Source: Haliea sp.
Lineage (GTDB): Bacteria > Pseudomonadota > Gammaproteobacteria > Pseudomonadales > Halieaceae
Direction of reading: 5' to 3'
Length of the DNA: 46,890 bases
Assembly (NCBI GenBank): GCA_002862465.1
Contig: PKDD01000143.1
Span: 1 to 46,890 of the forward strand
Each line of letters begins with the position of its first letter. Position 1 is the stretch's first letter. A model generated the notes under the pieces. That model did not search any database and was not told the origin of the DNA. It was given only the letters and a program-made list of their open reading frames with translations. The position numbers and the translations under genes were made by a program. Positions 7,302-15,755 of this stretch are shown in pieces.

Positions 7302-8257
7302 TTAGGCTATTAAACAAATATCAGAGTTATTTTTCATCGCATATCCTCTTGTACCATTCAACGTTTAGTCGTATTCCTAGCGATTTAAAGGAGTCCTTGC
7401 ACAACGTTACACCTGACGCAATGTACGAACAAATCCAATGGATAAAACGATATTTTGACGTAGTAGATGTAGACGATTTATTCGGTGAAAATGATGATAT
7501 TACTGGAAAAGTTGCTATTACATTCGACGACGCCTATCAATCTGTGTTCGCTGAGGCCATTCCTGTTATCGAATCCTTAAGCGTTCCCTGTACAATATAT
7601 GTCAACGGTATTTCTTTGAGTGGCAAGCCATTCTGGAGAGATCTTATTAGATTTTTAATAAATAATAAAATGATAGACGATTTTTTACAATTTCATTCAG
7701 AGTTCTGTTCGAAAAATAATATCACCGCGACTAACTTCTACAGAGCGACGAAGAGACCAAGTGTTAACAGTATGGTCATGAGCGATATGATAGATGATTA
7801 CTTGGACAGTAATGAAATTACTCTTGATGATTTGTCTTATTGCGTTACTGACAAAAATAAGATTGTAAAAAACCCCCTCGTATCCTATGGCAACCACACC
7901 TATAGCCACTATGTACTTTCGTCACTTAATCAAGATCAGCAAGAGGCTGAGATAAAAAAGAATGATGACTTATTAAGTCAGTGCGACGTGAAATTATCGA
8001 AGGTTTTTTCTGTGCCATTTGGTGGCGATAAAGATTTTAACACTACAACAATCGAGCTGTTAGCTAAGCACAACTACAAAGGGTTTTTGTATTCTCGTAA
8101 TATATTGAATATCAAGGGCACAAACGAAAACTATAAGGTTGGAGACTCAACTCTCGTATCGCGTGAGCGCTATATGGCCAGTGACGAATTTAGCGCGTTT
8201 CAAAAGAAAATTTTCAAGTTGGGGATAAAGGGAATAGTAAAAGCAATGAGAGAATGA
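7298..8257 (+). CDS. Polysaccharide deacetylase (NodB homology) family protein
   Basis: Probable metal-dependent N- or O-deacetylase of 319 residues acting on a glycan or glycan precursor. The NodB metal and catalytic motifs are visible: TFDDA at 75-79 (Asp77, Asp78) and His200-x-x-x-His204 in NHTYSH, plus the C-terminal VFSVPFGG block. There is no signal peptide, so cytoplasmic action on a precursor is more likely than action on a finished wall polymer. Its start codon overlaps the stop of the formyltransferase gene. Deacetylation of an N-acetyl sugar would expose the amine that the partner could formylate; this coupling is inference. It is AT-rich like its partner. Confidence 0.85.
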   Translation: MIRLLNKYQSYFSSHILLYHSTFSRIPSDLKESLHNVTPDAMYEQIQWIKRYFDVVDVDDLFGENDDITGKVAITFDDAYQSVFAEAIPVIESLSVPCTIYVNGISLSGKPFWRDLIRFLINNKMIDDFLQFHSEFCSKNNITATNFYRATKRPSVNSMVMSDMIDDYLDSNEITLDDLSYCVTDKNKIVKNPLVSYGNHTYSHYVLSSLNQDQQEAEIKKNDDLLSQCDVKLSKVFSVPFGGDKDFNTTTIELLAKHNYKGFLYSRNILNIKGTNENYKVGDSTLVSRERYMASDEFSAFQKKIFKLGIKGIVKAMRE

Positions 8258-8363
8258 TGGGCTAGCTAGGTAAATAAAGGCATGCCCGCGTGCGAGCAAA
8301 GTCACTGATTGTTATGGCGGATGAGGGCCTCAACAATAAGACAGCATTTGGTCGCGGAGCGGC

Positions 8364-9191
8364 CTAGAATTTTGCCTTTAATTCCTCATAAAGTTCGCTG
8401 CAAATTTTCTCCACGACCGGGCTGAGCGCCACATCGGACCCTTTTCCTACTGATCGCGCATTGATATAGGCTCCAAGACGAGGCAAGTACTCAAGGCCCA
8501 TAAAACAGCTTATTTTTCGCAGGTACTCTTCTGGTGCTGGTACGATCAAGTCGTACCGCACAAGAAGCACCCTTGGATCATTATGGAGATCATTATCTAC
8601 CGCTGTGACATTAACCGACCACCATGCCAAAGCGATCCAATCAAGATTACTGAATCCCCTGCAATCGAGTTCCCGCAGCCGCTTTAATGTGTTCTGTGGC
8701 ATCCCTTTGGATAAAAAATTTTCGCCTGAACCATCGACAACCAGATCATGCATATATCTCGGCAGCCGATCACCGAACAACTTCTTTGCCGATGAAATCA
8801 TATCCTTATAAGAGCGCACCATCCAAACTACCCTAGAATCATTGTAGTCATTTAACAAGCGCATAACATCGAAGGTGTTTAGTATGGGCTTTGCAACCAT
8901 AACAGCTAACTTGCTACGTTCTATCGCCGTGGTCAGCTTATCGAAGTCGAGTAAATAGTTATCTGCAATACGCGGATCGTTCTCGTTATACACATCCAGG
9001 CGAAAGTCGCGCTCAAAAAGGTTTATCAACATTGTCGTGCCCGACCGGCCGTTCCCTATAATAAATACGGGCCGCGTTTCGATTTTCGACGATCTGAACA
9101 GGTTCATAAGTTGCTTGGTTTTAACAATCAGGCGACGTGAGAGCTTTTCTTGAATTTGGCGCGCTGACGCGCCTTTAAGATTACCAAACAT
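8364..9191 (-). CDS. Sulfotransferase family protein
   Basis: Probable PAPS-dependent sulfotransferase of 275 residues, presumably cytoplasmic and acting on a carbohydrate or lipid acceptor. The 5'-phosphosulfate loop is GNGRSGTTM at 46-54, and the 3'-phosphate-binding part is VVWMVRSYKDMISS, with Arg126 and Ser133/134. The order and spacing are those of the bacterial Sulfotransfer family. It is convergent with the deacetylase gene and lies 30 nt downstream of the ParB-like gene on the same strand, so those two probably form an operon. Together with the formyltransferase and deacetylase it suggests decoration of a surface polysaccharide. Confidence 0.88.
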   Translation of the reverse strand: MFGNLKGASARQIQEKLSRRLIVKTKQLMNLFRSSKIETRPVFIIGNGRSGTTMLINLFERDFRLDVYNENDPRIADNYLLDFDKLTTAIERSKLAVMVAKPILNTFDVMRLLNDYNDSRVVWMVRSYKDMISSAKKLFGDRLPRYMHDLVVDGSGENFLSKGMPQNTLKRLRELDCRGFSNLDWIALAWWSVNVTAVDNDLHNDPRVLLVRYDLIVPAPEEYLRKISCFMGLEYLPRLGAYINARSVGKGSDVALSPVVEKICSELYEELKAKF

Positions 9192-9221
9192 TATGTAATT
9201 CCTGCCTGCTATGTATTGTTG

Positions 9222-9830
9222 CTACAAATATTTAGTCGCTATTATTCTAATAATTTTTAGAAACTTTGATTCATTCACTGTTGCGGTTACCTGTCTGTGA
9301 CCACAAACTGCCAGTGCTGATATTCTGTGGTGCCCACCAAAGCATACATAGGTTCCGTCTCTGGTAACGAATCGCACAAAATCCCAAGAAAACTTCTGGC
9401 CATATTTTTTAACGGAGTTAAATGTGTCAAACCTGTACTGAACCTTGGTCTTTATGACGCTTTTAATCAGCTCGTGATCGGCATTGCTCAGGTCTGTGCG
9501 CAGTGAAATCCCACGGTCTTTGTGTAATGCTTTAATGTCTTTATGAAGTGATCCACCCTGCATCCCGCCCTCGGTCTTAGGCCTGTCAATCATTCGTTGT
9601 TCCAGCATTCTATCGTAATACCACCTCTCCATGGCATTGATGGCTCTCTCCTGTTGTCCTAGGTTATACATATTAAAAAATTTATAAGGAGGAAAGTTCT
9701 CGATTTTTGTTCCTCCCCACCCTTCTTCGAGAGGAACGGCATAAGTCACGCAGCGCACATCATCGATGGAGACGGTTTTGAGTGAATTTTGTGCCAGTTT
9801 CTCTAGCATTGGTTTTAATAGCTTTTTCAT
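9222..9830 (-). CDS. ParB/sulfiredoxin-like domain protein of unknown function
   Basis: A 202-residue protein I do not recognise as a named family. Its C-terminal half contains RDGTYVCFGGHHRISAL followed by CGHRQVTATV, which matches the ParB/sulfiredoxin-superfamily core in which a G-x-HR motif (GGHHR at 165-169) binds nucleotide phosphates. There is no DNA-binding domain as in true ParB. The N-terminal half has many aromatic residues (PPYKFFNMYNLG, ERWYYDR). Similar short ParB-like proteins occur in polysaccharide clusters. A nucleotide-dependent kinase-like activity, as in SerK/SbnI, is possible but only inference. It lies just upstream of the sulfotransferase gene in the same orientation. 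Confidence 0.65.
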   Translation of the reverse strand: MKKLLKPMLEKLAQNSLKTVSIDDVRCVTYAVPLEEGWGGTKIENFPPYKFFNMYNLGQQERAINAMERWYYDRMLEQRMIDRPKTEGGMQGGSLHKDIKALHKDRGISLRTDLSNADHELIKSVIKTKVQYRFDTFNSVKKYGQKFSWDFVRFVTRDGTYVCFGGHHRISALAVCGHRQVTATVNESKFLKIIRIIATKYL

Positions 9831-10300
9831 GTTTTATAATCTTTGTGCATCATTGACCTTGCGTACCCGTCAGATATTCGAACTGCTGATATCGCCCGTG
9901 CTGGTACTATCAATAGCATGGTGATCTAGCGAATATTCGCTGACCCTCATGCCCATCGCTGGCGCTATAATAGCAGAAGATGAAAGCTCGCTGATATTCG
10001 ATTCAACTTGATCCTCTGGCTCCGTCAGGGCTGTAATTTGCAGTGAAACTCTGACGGTATCGAGATCAACGTTTAGCTCTACCAAAGACGCCCCCGTTAT
10101 CAACGGTCGGATACACGTTTTGCGAAAATTATCTCGCAACTCTGAGATTTTTTTGTACGCTGGCCGCGCCCAGATTGCATTGACGTCTCAAACGTTCTTG
10201 AAAGACTTACGATAGAGGGTTTCTAGCGCCGAGCCCAGTCTATAGCTCAGCACCCAGAACCGGAGACCCTGAGCATTCATGACGCAATGAAGTGAAAAAA
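9831..10300. other. Intergenic region upstream of the ParB-like gene
   Basis: About 470 bp without a gene I can support. A minus-strand frame of 89 codons at 9870-10139 lacks a ribosome site and known motifs. The stretch holds a perfect 14-bp palindrome at 9928-9941 and several related ATATTCG words nearby. TTTTTT follows the 3' end of the tRNA directly on the minus strand (10295-10300). Confidence 0.4.
9928..9941. repeat. Perfect 14-bp palindrome
   Basis: AGCGAATATTCGCT reads the same on both strands. It lies about 100 bp upstream of the ParB-like/sulfotransferase pair and could be a dimer-binding site for their control. No regulator gene is adjacent. Confidence 0.4.
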
Positions 10301-10377
10301 TGGTGGGCCCAGAAGGATTTGAACCTTCGACCTGCCGATTATGAGTCGGATGCTCTAACCAACTGAGCTATGGGCCC
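10301..10377 (-). tRNA. tRNA with CAU anticodon (elongator Met or Ile2)
   Basis: The 77-nt minus-strand sequence folds as a complete tRNA. It has a 7-bp acceptor GGGCCCA/TGGGCCC, D arm GCTC/GAGC, anticodon loop CTCATAA with anticodon CAT, T arm GAAGG/CCTTC around TTCAAAT, discriminator A and an encoded CCA. CAU can be elongator methionine, or isoleucine-2 if C34 is modified to lysidine by TilS. The GGGCCC acceptor leans to Ile2, but I cannot settle it. The outermost anticodon-stem pair (T27-C43) is a mismatch. It is not an initiator type, since the acceptor's first pair is G-C. Confidence 0.95.
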
Positions 10378-10393
10378 GAATAAGTCAGAGTGC

Positions 10394-10399
10394 ATTATA
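10394..10399 (-). promoter_or_regulatory. -10 element of the tRNA promoter
   Basis: A perfect TATAAT on the minus strand ends 16 nt before the mature tRNA 5' end, giving a short leader of about 10 nt. The -35 position (about TGTGCC) is a poor match. Confidence 0.5.
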
Positions 10400-10501
10400 G
10401 ATAAGAAAGGCCCTGTGGCACAGGCCCGCGTCTAAGTTTTATTCTTTTTAAAGAAGCGGGTTCGGCCATTAACGCTCAAAAATCCTTGCATACTTCCAAT
10501 T

Positions 10502-11767
10502 TCATTGGTTAGTAACTAAATCCGGAGCATAGTCTCCGCTGCTGTAGGCTTCGCAAAAGGCAACCTCGTCACCGCTATAGACTGGATCATGCGCGATAAG
10601 GGCACTCCGAATTAGTTTCCATGGGGTACTTATAAAAGCGAGGTTTCCTGCATTTCGAGTGACGATAACAAGGTCGAGACCTCGGTGGCCTACGATTAGT
10701 TGCCCGCCGAGACCAGCCGCCGCAAATGTTCCTACGTCAAAGGCCTGAATGCAGGAGGCTGCCCCATCGTAGTTACACTCAGTAGAGTCACTGGGGGGAT
10801 GTGGATACTTTGGCCATAGTGCATATGGTTGGCAGCTTCCAAGGGGCGTCTGAATTTTGTTATCGAATCCCGGCAATGTGTAGTTGCTGTTAGCGGCAAC
10901 CCAGGTGAGATAGCCATAACCTGTATTGGCATCCTCGAACGAGGGATGAGTCATCTTATAGACCCATTCTTCACTGAGGAGGCGGCGCTGGTCCCAAATT
11001 CCATTGTGAATAAGTAGTAGGCCAAGTCGAGCCATATCTCTCAGGTTGGAGTACCAGGTTATACCAAAAATCTCGCCTCCCCAGTTACTTGTGCTCATGC
11101 CCAGCTTATTAAATATTTCTCTTTGCGCGAATTCTGCTGTGGTAGTAGCTCCATCGAATTGGTTCGGGTCCTGAGCGATAACCGCTTCAATCACATCACT
11201 AAGGCGATTTATTTCCCGTGTTCCAAGAGCGTCATAGGAAAATATTTTCTGGCCGAACGCCAGGCTTTCATTGAACGCAACCATTGCCATAACATGGGCA
11301 ACCTTAGCATCTGGATTGAAGGTAATGTCGCCAACCCAACTATCCATGCGATCCATGTCCGTCAGTGGCTGTGGTAAATCTACGCTCATAAAGGCGGCTC
11401 TTCCTACCGCCGTTGCGCCCAAGGTTTTTGTGGCAGAAAAATTGTGCGCCATCTCGTCACGCCCCGGATCGTCAGGATGATAAAACTCATGGCAGAGTTT
11501 GCCGTACCTGACGACGGCATAGGAGTAGGTGTTTACTGCATCGATCGCCGCAAGAATATCCGGATCCAGGCCGCAGACGTCTATGAGGTCTTCGGGTGGA
11601 ACAACTTCCCATGACGCAGTCCCCGGATCTTGATAGGAAGCCAAAGAAGGGGGTTGGAACGGTTGTATTTCCATATCTTTTGAATCTGAACATGCCATTA
11701 AATTGATGAGCCCCATGAGAACTATAAGAGTAATAAACCTTCTCATAGTGGGCTGGAAATTTGTCAT
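10502..11767 (-). CDS. Beta-lactamase-fold serine hydrolase lipoprotein
   Basis: Probable secreted, lipid-anchored hydrolase of 421 residues in the class C beta-lactamase / 6-aminohexanoate-dimer hydrolase superfamily. A hydrophobic N-terminal segment ends in the lipobox LMAC with lipidation Cys26. The nucleophile motif S-x-x-K is Ser111-Ala-Thr-Lys114 in NFSATKT. Later blocks (YSNLRDMARLGLLLIHNG, GYGYLTW, AAGLGGQ) are usual in esterase-type members. A GGAAG site 7 nt upstream supports the start at 11767. Substrate unknown; an amide or ester is likely. It is a single gene with its own flanking spacers. Confidence 0.85.
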   Translation of the reverse strand: MTNFQPTMRRFITLIVLMGLINLMACSDSKDMEIQPFQPPSLASYQDPGTASWEVVPPEDLIDVCGLDPDILAAIDAVNTYSYAVVRYGKLCHEFYHPDDPGRDEMAHNFSATKTLGATAVGRAAFMSVDLPQPLTDMDRMDSWVGDITFNPDAKVAHVMAMVAFNESLAFGQKIFSYDALGTREINRLSDVIEAVIAQDPNQFDGATTTAEFAQREIFNKLGMSTSNWGGEIFGITWYSNLRDMARLGLLLIHNGIWDQRRLLSEEWVYKMTHPSFEDANTGYGYLTWVAANSNYTLPGFDNKIQTPLGSCQPYALWPKYPHPPSDSTECNYDGAASCIQAFDVGTFAAAGLGGQLIVGHRGLDLVIVTRNAGNLAFISTPWKLIRSALIAHDPVYSGDEVAFCEAYSSGDYAPDLVTNQ

Positions 11768-12050
11768 TATGATTCTTCCTTGAGTGCCTTACGGACGCAT
11801 GATTTAAGGTGAGCCTAAGCGGACTAATATTAATTTGGACGTATTTATTATATACAGCGGCCTGCAGAGATGCATCTATCGCAGGCCAGAAAGCGTTCGA
11901 TGAATAAAGAGTTGCTAACGTGCGTTCGTTGTTTGCTTTTGAGGTAAATATAGTACTGCAGTCTGGGAGGCGAAGGCATGGAATGAAGACTACCAAAATG
12001 CGAGGAACTATCAGCAGGCAACGCAGCTGATCTGGTAACTGTGCCGGCGA

Positions 12051-13631
12051 TTATTTATCGCCCGCCGACAGTAAGTCGTTGAATGGCGCATAGGCGCTGC
12101 GTAAACGCTGAAAATCCCCACTATTGACCAACAGCAGTTTAGTCTCTTCACGCGCGGTGATCGTGCCATGCGTCAGTCGATGTTCCTTAAGTGCGCGTGA
12201 CCCCCAGCTATCGCCAACCCGCAACTCGTGATACTCCAATTCGCCGTTAGCGCTTTCGAGTTCTTGGGTGAGGCTGCCGCTTAATACAATATAGAAACCG
12301 GCGGGCACCTCATTGGCACGTTGTACGACTTCACCGTCGGCATAGTCGAGATATCGGATTGCAGGGCGATCACTCTCTGCCATATAGACGATAGTGCGGG
12401 GCATAAAAAAGTCAAATAACCAATCGAGTGCCACTCTGATTTTAGTGGCCATCCCTGGGAGCATGGCGATGTAGGCGGCCCTCCAAAGAAGCCAGGCGGG
12501 AATGCCGGTTACGCGGCGTCCATAAATTTCTGCCACACCGCGTCGGCCGCCCAGTGATGCCATCATCCCGCCCGCCTTATAAGTGAAGGTCGCCAGCGGC
12601 TCTCCACGTGAGCGCCGCAAGATATTTTGAGCCAGTACTTTAGCCTGCGCCACAGCAAATTGTGCGGTGGGAGGTGCATAGCGCGGATTTTCTAGATCGG
12701 CATTGAGTGGCACCAGCGCTGCATCACCAATTGACCAAACATCTGAAAGTCCGATCACTTCTAATTCTGCGCTTACGGCGATGTGTCCGCGCTGCAGTTC
12801 TATGGGAAGTGCTTTCACAAATTCCGAGGGTCCATTGCCGATTGTGGTCACGATTGTGCGGGTAGGAACAGATCGACCGTCGTTAGTGTAAAGGGCATGT
12901 TGCGTCGCTGAGTGGATACCCGTGTTCAGCCAGACTTCGACGCCGCGGTTCTCTAGTTGATTGAGTGCATACTCGCTAAGGTGTTGTGGTAGCTCGGGCA
13001 ACACACGGTTGCCGAGTTGAATCATTATGAGACGTATCTCATGACGCTGAATGTTGGGGTACTCAGGTAAAATACGATCAACCATTTCTGCCATTTCGCC
13101 TATAGTTTCCACGCCAGAGAATCCTGCCCCACCAACTACGAACGTTAGGGCATGCTGCTTGATGTCAGGAAATCGTGTGACATCGGCCATTTCCATGCAT
13201 TCGATAATATGATTACGCAGCCGATAAGCGTCCGACAGATCTTTCATGGTTAGGCTGTGATGTTCAAAGCCGGGGAACAGTGACAGGTTGGCGGCTTGCC
13301 CCGTGGTGATCACCAGATGATCATAGTTGATCCTCTGCAGAATTTTCTTCTGACCTTGCAGCAGAACCACCTGCTTAGCGTCGAAGTCGACATCGGTTAC
13401 TTCGGCGAGACGAACTTGCACCCCTTTGAGAAAATTGCGCAGCGGGGTAACGGCATCTTGTGGGTTAAGGGTGCCGGCGGCGACTTCCGGCAGCAGTGGT
13501 TGGTAAACAAAATAATTGATCTTACTGATCAGTTCAATATCCAGTGCGCCCTTAGATAGGCTGCACAGCTTTTTAGCGGTAAACATACCGCCGAAACCGC
13601 CGCCAATAATAACTACTTTTGGTTTGTGCAC
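12051..13631 (-). CDS. NDH-2-like FAD oxidoreductase with C-terminal cNMP-binding-like domain
   Basis: Type II NADH:quinone oxidoreductase-like flavoprotein of 526 residues. Residues 1 to about 415 hold the FAD Rossmann motif GGGFGG at 10-15, the NAD(P)H site VVGGAGFSGVETIGEMAEM, a third FAD-contact part APPTAQFAVAQA and a C-terminal amphipathic membrane-binding part. Normal NDH-2 ends near there. Here about 105 residues follow (RYLDYADGEVV, FYIVLSGSL, GDSWGSRAL, LLLVNSGDF) that resemble a cyclic-nucleotide-binding beta-barrel. Its phosphate cassette is degenerate: GDSWGSRAL replaces GE-type residues and the usual R-x-A is absent, so binding of cAMP is doubtful. The start is GTG at 13631 with GGGAG upstream. 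It follows rpoD by 73 nt. Confidence 0.87.
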   Translation of the reverse strand: MHKPKVVIIGGGFGGMFTAKKLCSLSKGALDIELISKINYFVYQPLLPEVAAGTLNPQDAVTPLRNFLKGVQVRLAEVTDVDFDAKQVVLLQGQKKILQRINYDHLVITTGQAANLSLFPGFEHHSLTMKDLSDAYRLRNHIIECMEMADVTRFPDIKQHALTFVVGGAGFSGVETIGEMAEMVDRILPEYPNIQRHEIRLIMIQLGNRVLPELPQHLSEYALNQLENRGVEVWLNTGIHSATQHALYTNDGRSVPTRTIVTTIGNGPSEFVKALPIELQRGHIAVSAELEVIGLSDVWSIGDAALVPLNADLENPRYAPPTAQFAVAQAKVLAQNILRRSRGEPLATFTYKAGGMMASLGGRRGVAEIYGRRVTGIPAWLLWRAAYIAMLPGMATKIRVALDWLFDFFMPRTIVYMAESDRPAIRYLDYADGEVVQRANEVPAGFYIVLSGSLTQELESANGELEYHELRVGDSWGSRALKEHRLTHGTITAREETKLLLVNSGDFQRLRSAYAPFNDLLSAGDK

Positions 13632-13704
13632 GTCTAGCTGACTCCCTGCCTTTTGGGGCGAGTTCGAGCAAACTAGCCTCGCTTGACGTGCTGTCGCTGC
13701 CGGA

Positions 13705-15528
13705 TTAGTTTTCGTCTAGGAAGCTACGCAGATAGTCTGAGCGGGTTGGGTGACGAAGTTTGCGCAGTGCTTTGGCTTCGATTTGGCGAATACGCTCTCG
13801 CGTGACATCGAATTGCTTACCGACTTCTTCGAGTGTGTGGTCTGTGTTCATGTCGATACCGAAGCGCATACGCAGCACTTTGGCCTCTCTGGCGGTAAGT
13901 CCCGCCAGCACCTCTTTGGTGGCTTCTTGCAATCCCTGTCCGGTGGCTGAGTCCACTGGAGAGTGAATAGTATGATCTTCAATGAAGTCGCCCAGATGAG
14001 AGTCTTCATCGTCTCCAATTGGGGTTTCCATAGAGATTGGCTCTTTGGCGATTTTTAGCACTTTGCGTACTTTATCTTCCGGCATTTCCATTCGCTCGCC
14101 CAACTCTTCGGGCGTGGGTTCACGGCCCATTTCCTGCAACATCTGTCGCGAGATCCGGTTGAGCTTGTTAATGGTTTCAATCATGTGTACTGGAATACGA
14201 ATGGTGCGTGCTTGGTCTGCGATGGAGCGAGTGATGGCCTGGCGAATCCACCATGTTGCATAGGTAGAAAACTTGTATCCGCGGCGGTATTCGAACTTGT
14301 CGACGGCCTTCATCAGGCCGATGTTACCCTCTTGTATGAGGTCGAGGAATTGTAGACCCCTGTTGGTGTACTTTTTGGCAATAGAAATAACAAGACGCAA
14401 GTTAGCTTCTACCATTTCTTTCTTGGCACGGCGTGCACGAGCTTCACCCATGGACATGTTGCGATTGATTTCTTTGATCTCGGTGACGGTCAACCCTGTT
14501 CCATTCTCTAAAATGGCGATACGGCGCTGTAGGCGCTGGATTTCGTCTTTGTTCGCTGCCAGCTTTGGACCATAATCTTTTTTCCGGCTGTGGCGAGAAA
14601 CCCATTTGCTGTCTGTCTCGAAGCCCTGAAATGACACAATAAAGTCTTTGCGTGGCATCGCGCAGCCCTTTACAACTAAGCGCATGATCTGGCGCTCGAA
14701 GTCGCGTATGGCGAGAAGAACGATTCTTGGGGACTCGGTTATTGGGTCGGAGATTCGCGGTGTGAACTTGAAAAACTTGAACAACTCACCCAGTTTTTCC
14801 ATTTCTTTTATGGACACTTTTTCTAGACGGCCTTTGTCGGCTAGGATTTTTTCAGTTTTGTTATGTTGACGCTTGAGGGCGCTAAAACGCTTTTTGGCTT
14901 CTACTGGATCTGGACCGGTGTCTGCTTCTTCCTCATCATCATCATCGCTGGCTGATGGGGGCGCTGCGGCGGCAAGTTCGGCGACTTCTGCAGCGGAAGG
15001 GACGTTTTCTGCCGGGTCCAAGTAGCCGACCATAATATCAGAGAGCCGCTTTTCTTCTTTAGCGACTAGATCATATTCGTCAAGTACATGCTGTACCGAT
15101 CCTGGGAACAGGGCTACGGCAGCCAACATCTCGCGTATACCTTCCTCAATGCGTTTGGCAATGACGATTTCACCTTCGCGGGTCAGTAACTCCACTGTAC
15201 CCATTTCACGCATGTACATGCGCACCGGATCCGTGGTGCGACCTACTTCCGTCTCAACCGCTGCTAGCGCAGCAGCAGCTTCTGCCGACGCAATGTCATC
15301 TGCCGATGAGTCTCCCTCGGTCATCAATAGGTCATCAGTATCCGGTGCAGATTCAAACACTTGGATGCCCATGTCGTTAATCATCTGGATGATATCTTCG
15401 ACCTGATCTGGGTCGGAAATATCCTGCGGGAGATGATCATTGACCTCGGCGTAGGTCAGGTAGCCCTGCTCCTTCCCCTTGGCGATGAGGTCCTTCAGGC
15501 GAGACTGCTGTTTTACGACGTCTGTCAT
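13705..15528 (-). CDS. rpoD: RNA polymerase sigma factor RpoD (sigma70)
   Basis: Primary sigma factor of 607 residues, close to the 613 of E. coli. Region 1.1 is at the N-terminus ([23 protein letters not shown]), region 1.2 is [21 protein letters not shown], then a long acidic non-conserved region (run of Asp/Glu near 195-202). Region 2 includes [20 protein letters not shown] and [15 protein letters not shown] for -10 recognition, and region 4 has the helix-turn-helix [20 protein letters not shown] for -35 recognition. It lies 227 nt downstream of dnaG, in the conserved macromolecular-synthesis order rpsU-dnaG-rpoD, with a promoter of its own in that gap. Confidence 0.99.
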   Translation of the reverse strand: MTDVVKQQSRLKDLIAKGKEQGYLTYAEVNDHLPQDISDPDQVEDIIQMINDMGIQVFESAPDTDDLLMTEGDSSADDIASAEAAAALAAVETEVGRTTDPVRMYMREMGTVELLTREGEIVIAKRIEEGIREMLAAVALFPGSVQHVLDEYDLVAKEEKRLSDIMVGYLDPAENVPSAAEVAELAAAAPPSASDDDDEEEADTGPDPVEAKKRFSALKRQHNKTEKILADKGRLEKVSIKEMEKLGELFKFFKFTPRISDPITESPRIVLLAIRDFERQIMRLVVKGCAMPRKDFIVSFQGFETDSKWVSRHSRKKDYGPKLAANKDEIQRLQRRIAILENGTGLTVTEIKEINRNMSMGEARARRAKKEMVEANLRLVISIAKKYTNRGLQFLDLIQEGNIGLMKAVDKFEYRRGYKFSTYATWWIRQAITRSIADQARTIRIPVHMIETINKLNRISRQMLQEMGREPTPEELGERMEMPEDKVRKVLKIAKEPISMETPIGDDEDSHLGDFIEDHTIHSPVDSATGQGLQEATKEVLAGLTAREAKVLRMRFGIDMNTDHTLEEVGKQFDVTRERIRQIEAKALRKLRHPTRSDYLRSFLDEN

Positions 15529-15569
15529 TAATCGAAGACCCTAAAAAGTGGACAAAAAATTAGCCGAGC

Positions 15570-15575
15570 ATTATA
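15570..15575 (-). promoter_or_regulatory. -10 element upstream of rpoD
   Basis: TATAAT on the minus strand, about 42 nt upstream of the rpoD ATG; the -35 region is a poor match. It fits an internal promoter between dnaG and rpoD, as found in other gammaproteobacteria. Confidence 0.4.
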
Positions 15576-15733
15576 ACCACAAACTATCAGCTTACCTAGA
15601 GTAAAGTAGGGAAACTTACCGATTGTAGGCTCTGCGTGGCCTACAATGACCGCAAACCGCTATTTGTCGCTAACCTGAGGTCATTTTAGCGCTTTTCAAC
15701 CGCTCTAGCGGCAATAAAAGGTCTATTTTGGCG

Positions 15734-15754
15734 CCGCAACGGGCACCCTTGCGG
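15734..15754 (-). terminator. Hairpin immediately after dnaG
   Basis: CCGCAA and GGG pair with CCC and TTGCGG in a very stable stem one base after the dnaG stop codon. There is no T tract after it on the minus strand. It may stabilise the dnaG mRNA end or attenuate read-through into rpoD rather than be a full intrinsic terminator. Confidence 0.45.
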
Positions 15755-15755
15755 T

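Noticed and set aside
6100-9850. AT-rich block as a prophage or transposon
   Set aside because: No integrase, transposase, terminal inverted repeats or target duplication were seen. Gene transfer is likely from composition, but the vehicle is not visible.
9870-10139. Minus-strand frame of 89 codons upstream of the ParB-like gene
   Set aside because: Low-complexity Ser/Thr tail, no ribosome site and no motif; the palindrome inside it argues for non-coding DNA.
11487-11996. Minus-strand frame overlapping the serine hydrolase start
   Set aside because: It runs across the real lipoprotein signal region in another frame and shows no domain.
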